This document shows, one piece after another, positions 7,445 to 10,426 of a DNA stretch of 10,426 nt. Position numbers and translations under genes: made by a program. Below the pieces are notes generated by a model that was not told where the DNA came from, ran no database searches, and was given only the letters and a program-made list of their open reading frames with translations. Origin of the DNA: Chroococcidiopsidaceae cyanobacterium CP_BM_RX_35. Lineage in GTDB: Bacteria; Cyanobacteriota; Cyanobacteriia; Cyanobacteriales; Chroococcidiopsidaceae. Each line of letters begins with the position of its first letter. Position 1 is the first letter of the stretch. The stretch is taken from positions 1 to 10,426 of the forward strand of contig JAFAVL010000603.1 in assembly GCA_019242465.1 (NCBI GenBank), given 5' to 3'.

Positions 7445-7535
7445 GAAGCAGCAAGTCTCATTTGTGAATTTGAGAAGCCCTCACTATATTGCTTGCAATT
7501 AGTGAGGGAGTTGTCACAAGAGAATGTTTGGAAAA
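7380..7535 (+). ncRNA. Probable omega-RNA (right-end guide RNA) of TnpB
   Basis: In characterised TnpB systems the guide RNA scaffold covers the 3' end of tnpB and the element's right end. The guide is the roughly 16-20 bases just outside the element. Here the region holds the end of tnpB, a repeated TGAGAAGC (7442-7449 and 7471-7478), and a strong terminal hairpin at 7478-7508. If the right end is at 7517, the guide would begin at 7518. The 5' end of the RNA and the exact boundary are inferred. Confidence 0.4.
7478..7508 (+). repeat. Right-end hairpin of the TnpB element
   Basis: CCCTCACTA (7478-7486) pairs perfectly with TAGTGAGGG (7500-7508). After a single-base bulge, ATTG (7488-7491) pairs with CAAT (7496-7499) around a CTTG loop. 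GTTGTCAC follows directly and is the likely tip of the element. Confidence 0.65.
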
Positions 7536-7696
7536 TCTATAATTTAACTCAGTACAAATGAAGCTATTGATAACCTATGTTTAGCAAAAGGAACAAAATG
7601 GTCGTCAAGGCTGCAACCCTTATCTGACAAAGCTTTTGATTAGAGTTCTTGCATAAGTTAGGCAGTCTTGGGAAGACCCAACCCGTAGTTGTATAG
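7518..7696. other. Non-coding stretch between the TnpB element and transposase remnants
   Basis: No gene can be supported here. A short GTCTT-GGG-AAGAC hairpin lies at 7665-7677. The preceding GAGTTCTTGCATAAGT (7643-7658) resembles an insertion-sequence terminal repeat, but no partner copy was found. This is probably decayed IS sequence. Confidence 0.35.
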
Positions 7697-7858
7697 CCCA
7701 GCGATCAAAGAACAGGAAAGATGCAGTGGACTCGAGAGGGAGCACATCAGATTTTACAAGTTCGAGCCACGATGGTTGGTAATCAGTGGGAAGATATCGG
7801 GACACAGACCGTGTTATCTGCTCTAGTGGCTCAGACTTGGATGGTTTTGTCACGTTAA
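7697..7858 (+). pseudogene. C-terminal remnant of a transposase (ISKra4/ISLre2-like tail)
   Basis: The frame is open from just after a TAG at 7694-7696 to the TAA at 7856-7858. The translation contains RTGKMQWTREGAHQILQVRA, then a 25-residue tail ending VAQTWMVLSR. A G-M-x-W-T-x-x-GA-x-x-x-L-x-x-RA pattern is typical of the very end of ISKra4- and ISLre2-type transposases. Nothing of the catalytic domain is present upstream. The family is uncertain, but the remnant nature is clear because the frame is stopped directly upstream. Confidence 0.55.
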
Positions 7859-7878
7859 TCTGTTACGCTCCCATGTGT

Positions 7879-7977
7879 CATCGACGACTAACTATTGATT
7901 ATGAAGCTTTGCCTGCCACTGCTGAAGCTTTTATCTATGCTGATATGGTTCGACTTATGGTAAGACGATTAGCGTAG
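7879..7977 (+). pseudogene. C-terminal remnant of an IS5-family transposase
   Basis: The frame encodes HRRLTIDYEALPATAEAFIY followed by ADMVRLMVRRLA and a stop. This is the characteristic end of the short DDE transposases of cyanobacterial IS5-group elements: R-x-L-x-x-DYE-x-LP-x-T-x-EA-x-IY, then a final RLMxRRLA. The catalytic Asp/Glu blocks are missing. The upstream junction with the previous transposase tail lies between 7858 and 7879. So one IS was inserted into, or deleted against, the other. Confidence 0.7.
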
Positions 7978-7985
7978 CAATCTAT

Positions 7986-8002
7986 ACTTCTCAGACATCC
8001 TC
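7986..8002 (-). repeat. Putative right terminal inverted repeat of the IS5-family remnant
   Basis: ACTTCTCAGACATCCTC lies nine bases after the transposase stop, at the usual distance for the right end of a short IS5-group element. Its complement would read GAGGATGTCTGAGAAGT outward-in. No left copy was found in the window, as expected for a truncated element. Confidence 0.4.
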
Positions 8003-8145
8003 TGAACGCAAAATTAACTGTTCCAGAAACACCATTTGATGCAATGAGAGAGAGCAAATCTCTAGCAGCTTTGAGAAAGCACAAGCACAAAGAAATACGC
8101 TCAAACGCAACAACTCCCATACGTAACATGGAAATAAAAATATGA
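8002..8145 (+). pseudogene. Decapitated reading frame, overlapping the start of the terpene-cyclase-like gene
   Basis: From the presumed IS5 end the frame stays open for 47 codons. It reads through LTVPETPFDAMRESKSLAAL and a basic stretch to MEIKI, then stops at TGA 8143-8145. That TGA overlaps the ATG of the next gene (ATGA at 8142-8145), a typical bacterial operon junction. A likely explanation is that this is the 3' end of an operon partner whose 5' part was removed by the IS. The translation matches no family I recognise. Alternatively, a short 33-residue ORF could start at ATG 8044, but no ribosome site precedes it. Confidence 0.4.
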
Positions 8146-8777
8146 TACCTACAGTTCTAGCCATTCTCAGCGGCATCTTTTGGACAATCACTTACATATT
8201 GATCATCCGACGTGCGACCCAAGATCAAATCATTGGGATGCCAATGGTGGCACCATGTATGAATATCGCTTGGGAATTTATCTTTTCGTTCGTGTTCCCA
8301 AGCAGTAAGCCTCAGCTTTATATCAATTACATTTGGTTCTTTATAGATTTAATAATTGTTATTCAGTACCTTAAGCTCAACCAATCAGAATTCATGAGGC
8401 ATCTGCCCAAACAGTTCTTTTATCCTACTTTCTTCTCAGTACTGATAGTTAGCTTTTTCAATATGTTATTTGCCACTTATGAGTTTGGTATTGTAAAAGG
8501 CTCTTACTACACTGCATTTGAAGATAACTTAATCATGTCAATGTTATTTACTCATATGCTCCTATCACGGAACAATGTTAAGGGTCAGTCTATTTACATC
8601 GCGATCACAAAAATGATCGGCACTGCATGTGCTTCTATCGTTGGATTTTCGTTATTTCCATCATCGCCGCTTTTAAATTTTCTTTATTTAGCAATTTTGA
8701 TATTTGATGGAGTGTACACCGTTCTACTTTATAGAGAACTTAGAGAACAAGGCGTTCTTCCCTGGAAGAGAGCTTGA
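8142..8777 (+). CDS. Integral-membrane terpene cyclase-like protein (Pyr4/PaxB family)
   Basis: This 211-residue, very hydrophobic protein has about seven membrane segments. Residues 33-54 (GMPMVAPCMNIAWEF, then IFSFVFPS) closely resemble the conserved CNIAWE-x-x-x-SF-x-YP region of the fungal cyclases PaxB and Pyr4. Near the C-terminus, IFDGVYTVLLYRELREQG matches their VDG-x-Y-x-x-x-Y-x-R block. The two acidic residues reported as essential in Pyr4 correspond to E45 and D189, and both are kept. Fungal members protonate or open an epoxide on a prenylated aromatic substrate to build indole diterpenes and meroterpenoids in the membrane. A cyclase role here is inferred. The start overlaps the upstream stop, and a weak GGAA lies eight bases upstream. 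The gene is visibly more AT-rich than the flanking chromosomal genes and is bounded by IS remnants, which suggests transfer or a degraded cluster. Confidence 0.72.
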   Translation: MIPTVLAILSGIFWTITYILIIRRATQDQIIGMPMVAPCMNIAWEFIFSFVFPSSKPQLYINYIWFFIDLIIVIQYLKLNQSEFMRHLPKQFFYPTFFSVLIVSFFNMLFATYEFGIVKGSYYTAFEDNLIMSMLFTHMLLSRNNVKGQSIYIAITKMIGTACASIVGFSLFPSSPLLNFLYLAILIFDGVYTVLLYRELREQGVLPWKRA

Positions 8778-8915
8778 TCATAGACGGTGTGTTCATTGAC
8801 ATTGGAATTAGCCAGCATCAGGTGCAGTCTGATTTAAGCTTTATTTGCGCGGTTCATCTAACAGCATTTGAGTTTCTTGAAGGTAGGTCAGACGGAACTT
8901 CTAAGAACTGGCTAA
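8778..8915. other. Short non-coding or decayed stretch after the terpene-cyclase-like gene
   Basis: A frame starting at TTG 8774 remains open to 9013, but its composition and ending look non-genic. From 8916 a different frame holds protein-like sequence. I see no supported gene between 8778 and 8915. Confidence 0.35.
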
Positions 8916-9083
8916 TTCTCACTCCCACCCGTGTCAAAGCTGTTTGTGCTTTGGGAAGCCAGGTCTCGTATTGTCGATTCTCCACCTGTTCTTCCGCCCT
9001 ACCCGACAGTTAAGAAAGTCGGAAAAGGAGCCGTCAGAGAACGGGTGAAATTCATAGCCAAAAACTTTGGATTGGCTGCATAA
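8916..9083 (+). pseudogene. C-terminal remnant of a protein, probably a transposase
   Basis: The frame runs open from just after a TAA (8913-8915) to the TAA at 9081-9083. It encodes LFVLWEARSRIVDSPPVLPP, then YPTVKKVGKGAVRERVKFIA and KNFGLAA. The balanced codon use, the proline-rich linker and the basic helix look like the real end of a protein. They recall the tails of some cyanobacterial IS transposases, but I cannot name the family. No start or catalytic region precedes it. It ends nine bases before the ion-channel gene. Confidence 0.4.
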
Positions 9084-9092
9084 CTTGCTACT

Positions 9093-10175
9093 ATGATTAA
9101 TCAATCCCAAAAAACAATGCCCCGCCTGGTTCTGCGATCACTAGTTTTCATGTGTCTTACCCTCAGTTGCCTGGTCAGAGGAAATTCCAGTGTTGCCCAG
9201 GCTAAACCCCTGACCGTGCAGACGGGCATCCAATTGCGGGAACTGCGCCTAAGTGATTCCGACCCGGACAAATTCAGGGCTAATTTTGTTATTTGGTTTA
9301 GTTGGCAACCTCAGCCGGGGCACGAGTGGTCGGCAGACAAAGTAAAGTTCACCAATGCGGTGGGGGATGCGACCATTAAAGTGCCCATTTGGACGAAGCC
9401 AACTTATGCCACTTCCGGGCAACGCTTCCAGGCCATGATCTACGAAGGGGACTTTAAAACCTTCAACCGTTATGAAGCCTTTCCCTTTGATACTCACTTC
9501 CTAGGTATCCGGCTGTTCTGCCCCAAGGCGGACTGTGGTGATGTTACCTTTGTCAGCACACCTCAACGGCTCACCCTAGACAGCTCAGTGCCCCGCATTC
9601 TCAGCGGCTGGAAGATCACAGGCATGGGGTTTGCAGTTCGCCACCTGAAGCTGCCAGCGGAATTAAACCTGCCCAAGGATCCGATGCTGCGATTGCCTAC
9701 AGCAGAATCTACCCTCTACAGTTTTGTGCTGCGGATCGAGCGCGATCTCGTATTTGGCATCCTACAGATTTTCCTGCCCATGCTACTGATCTGGCTGCTG
9801 GCCTATTTGGGTTTGTACTGGGAAGATTCCAGTCCAGCTTCTCGGTTTGGTTCCTCCGCCCTGTTTGCAGCAATCGCCTTTAATCTGGGAGCCCGTTTTA
9901 TGGAACCGGCTGTCTCCTATATCACCCTGATGAGTCTGGCTTTTCTCAGTCTCTATATCAATATTTTGGTGATTCTCAGTATTACAACCTTGTCCTTCTT
10001 CTTGCGCTTCCAGAAGCAGAGCCATGAGCGGGTGGTAACTTTGGCAAGATGGCTGGCTCCGACCCTGTTACTCTTAAACATCCTTGTGCTACTGCCTGTG
10101 ACTCCTTTGGGAAAGGCATTTTACTCAGAAGGCAAACTGGAGCAAATGCAATTCGTAAGTAGGTCAACCAATTGA
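9093..10175 (+). CDS. Prokaryotic pentameric ligand-gated ion channel homologue (Cys-loop/GLIC-like)
   Basis: This 360-residue protein has the size and architecture of bacterial pLGICs. A hydrophobic signal peptide (about 10-36, ending near SVAQA) precedes a beta-rich extracellular domain (about 38-215). That domain contains the signature RYEAFPFDTHFLGIRL (126-141), including the FPFD loop (130-133) that couples ligand binding to the pore. Four membrane helices follow: M1 at about 218-241, with the conserved Pro229; M2 (pore) at about 252-268; M3 at about 274-300; and M4 at about 316-337. The M3-M4 loop is short, as in bacterial members. C143 and C148 sit just after the FPFD loop. Eukaryotic channels have a 13-residue spaced Cys pair there and most bacterial ones have none. 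The ligand and ion selectivity are unknown. An alternative start is Met9 (9117). It probably forms a homopentamer in the plasma membrane. Confidence 0.85.
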   Translation: MINQSQKTMPRLVLRSLVFMCLTLSCLVRGNSSVAQAKPLTVQTGIQLRELRLSDSDPDKFRANFVIWFSWQPQPGHEWSADKVKFTNAVGDATIKVPIWTKPTYATSGQRFQAMIYEGDFKTFNRYEAFPFDTHFLGIRLFCPKADCGDVTFVSTPQRLTLDSSVPRILSGWKITGMGFAVRHLKLPAELNLPKDPMLRLPTAESTLYSFVLRIERDLVFGILQIFLPMLLIWLLAYLGLYWEDSSPASRFGSSALFAAIAFNLGARFMEPAVSYITLMSLAFLSLYINILVILSITTLSFFLRFQKQSHERVVTLARWLAPTLLLLNILVLLPVTPLGKAFYSEGKLEQMQFVSRSTN

Positions 10176-10220
10176 AGGGGAGAGCGCATCAACATTAGCA
10201 TGATCTGTAGTATTACCGCG

Positions 10221-10280
10221 TCAGTTATTTATTGAGGGATAGAGGCGCTTGAGTTTGACACGAGCATCGCGAGTCGTAAA
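10221..10280 (-). pseudogene. Short coding-like fragment, possible transposase tail
   Basis: On the minus strand, 19 codons lie between two in-frame stops (CTA at 10281-10283 and TCA at 10221-10223, read on the plus strand). They encode FTTRDARVKLKRLYPSINN. The basic, Leu/Tyr-rich ending looks like a protein C-terminus and recalls some cyanobacterial transposases. It is too short for a firm call. Confidence 0.25.
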
Positions 10281-10291
10281 CTAGAGATCTC

Positions 10292-10426
10292 CTAAGAAAC
10301 ACTCCCCGCTACTGAGGATTGTGGAACGAGTTCAAAGCCTAATGACTGCGCTTTTTTCATGAGGTTTTTCACCATGCGCTCTTGATACTTCTGCTCATGG
10401 TAGTCAGTTCCTAGGTCAGAATAATC
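10292..10426 (-). CDS. C-terminal fragment of a probable IS transposase, running off the window
   Basis: The minus strand is open from the window edge to a TAG at 10294-10292, giving 44 residues. It begins DYSDLGTDYHEQKYQERMVK, continues through KKAQSLGFELVPQ, and ends AGSVS. A DLG-x-DY-x-E-x-x-Y block followed by a helix and LGFELVP is a typical ending of several cyanobacterial IS transposases. The catalytic part would lie to the right of the window. The IS family cannot be settled from this piece. Whether the gene is intact depends on sequence beyond 10426. Confidence 0.55.
   Translation of the reverse strand, partial: DYSDLGTDYHEQKYQERMVKNLMKKAQSLGFELVPQSSVAGSVS

Larger units (their letters stand above)
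6121..7517 (+). mobile_element. IS1341-type (tnpB-only) element of the IS200/IS605 group
   Basis: The element consists of a left hairpin, a full-length tnpB and a right hairpin ending near GTTGTCAC (7510-7517). There is no tnpA for the Y1 HUH transposase in or beside it, so its movement would need TnpA supplied in trans. The boundaries are estimated from the hairpins and could be off by tens of bases. IS200/IS605 elements leave no target duplication, so the edges cannot be confirmed by direct repeats. Confidence 0.6.

Noticed and set aside
7665..7677. GTCTT-GGG-AAGAC hairpin as a terminator
   Set aside because: The stem is only five base pairs, with no T-run and no gene directly upstream.
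7786..7977. 63-codon ORF as an intact small gene
   Set aside because: Only the part from about 7879 resembles a protein, the IS5 transposase tail. The first 30 codons are an out-of-frame reading of another transposase remnant.
5117..8777. Methyltransferase and terpene-cyclase-like gene as parts of one biosynthetic cluster
   Set aside because: A methyltransferase would suit meroterpenoid tailoring, but the two genes are on opposite strands, more than 2 kb apart and separated by a TnpB element and IS remnants. There is no direct support.
8774..9013. 79-codon ORF starting at TTG overlapping the cyclase-like stop
   Set aside because: The overlap is tempting, but the C-terminal half overlaps a more protein-like frame (8916-9083), and the sequence has no recognisable domain or membrane pattern. 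Treated as chance.
1..10426. CRISPR array, tRNA or rRNA genes
   Set aside because: No regularly spaced repeats of CRISPR length and no tRNA or rRNA-like sequence were seen on either strand.

Overview
This window most likely comes from a cyanobacterial chromosome. HIP1-type octamers (GCGATCGC) occur at 391-398 and 5520-5527. The genes are of kinds common in cyanobacteria: a TldD/TldE pair, an amylosucrase and an IS605/IS1341-type TnpB. There are also several broken insertion sequences. Identifications rest on reading translations by eye; no database search was possible.

Layout. 1-1491 (+): the 3' end of a TldD-type metallopeptidase gene overlaps a TldE/PmbA-like partner gene that has lost the zinc motif. 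1598-3577 (+): a complete amylosucrase with an intact catalytic triad, preceded by an imperfect hairpin and a heptamer repeat that runs into the start codon. 3635-3874 (+): a small unrecognised ORF. 4094-4945 (-): an unrecognised four-pass membrane protein. 5117-5929 (-): a class I SAM-dependent methyltransferase. 6121-7517 (+): a TnpB element with probable left and right hairpin ends and an overlapping omega-RNA region. 7697-7977: the tails of two unrelated transposases side by side. 8142-8777 (+): an integral-membrane protein resembling the fungal Pyr4/PaxB transmembrane terpene cyclases, and preceded by an overlapping, apparently decapitated reading frame. 8916-9083: another transposase-like tail. 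9093-10175 (+): a prokaryotic pentameric ligand-gated ion channel homologue. 10292-10426 (-): the C-terminus of a further probable transposase running off the window.

The left half (1-5930) looks like ordinary chromosome with two independent functions, TldD/E proteolysis and sucrose/alpha-glucan metabolism. The right half (about 6100-10426) is accessory. In it, a terpene-cyclase-like gene and a channel gene sit between IS remnants. The most interesting item is the terpene-cyclase-like gene. Its start codon overlaps the stop of an upstream frame that runs back to a probable IS5-family end, which suggests a terpenoid or meroterpenoid operon truncated by transposition.
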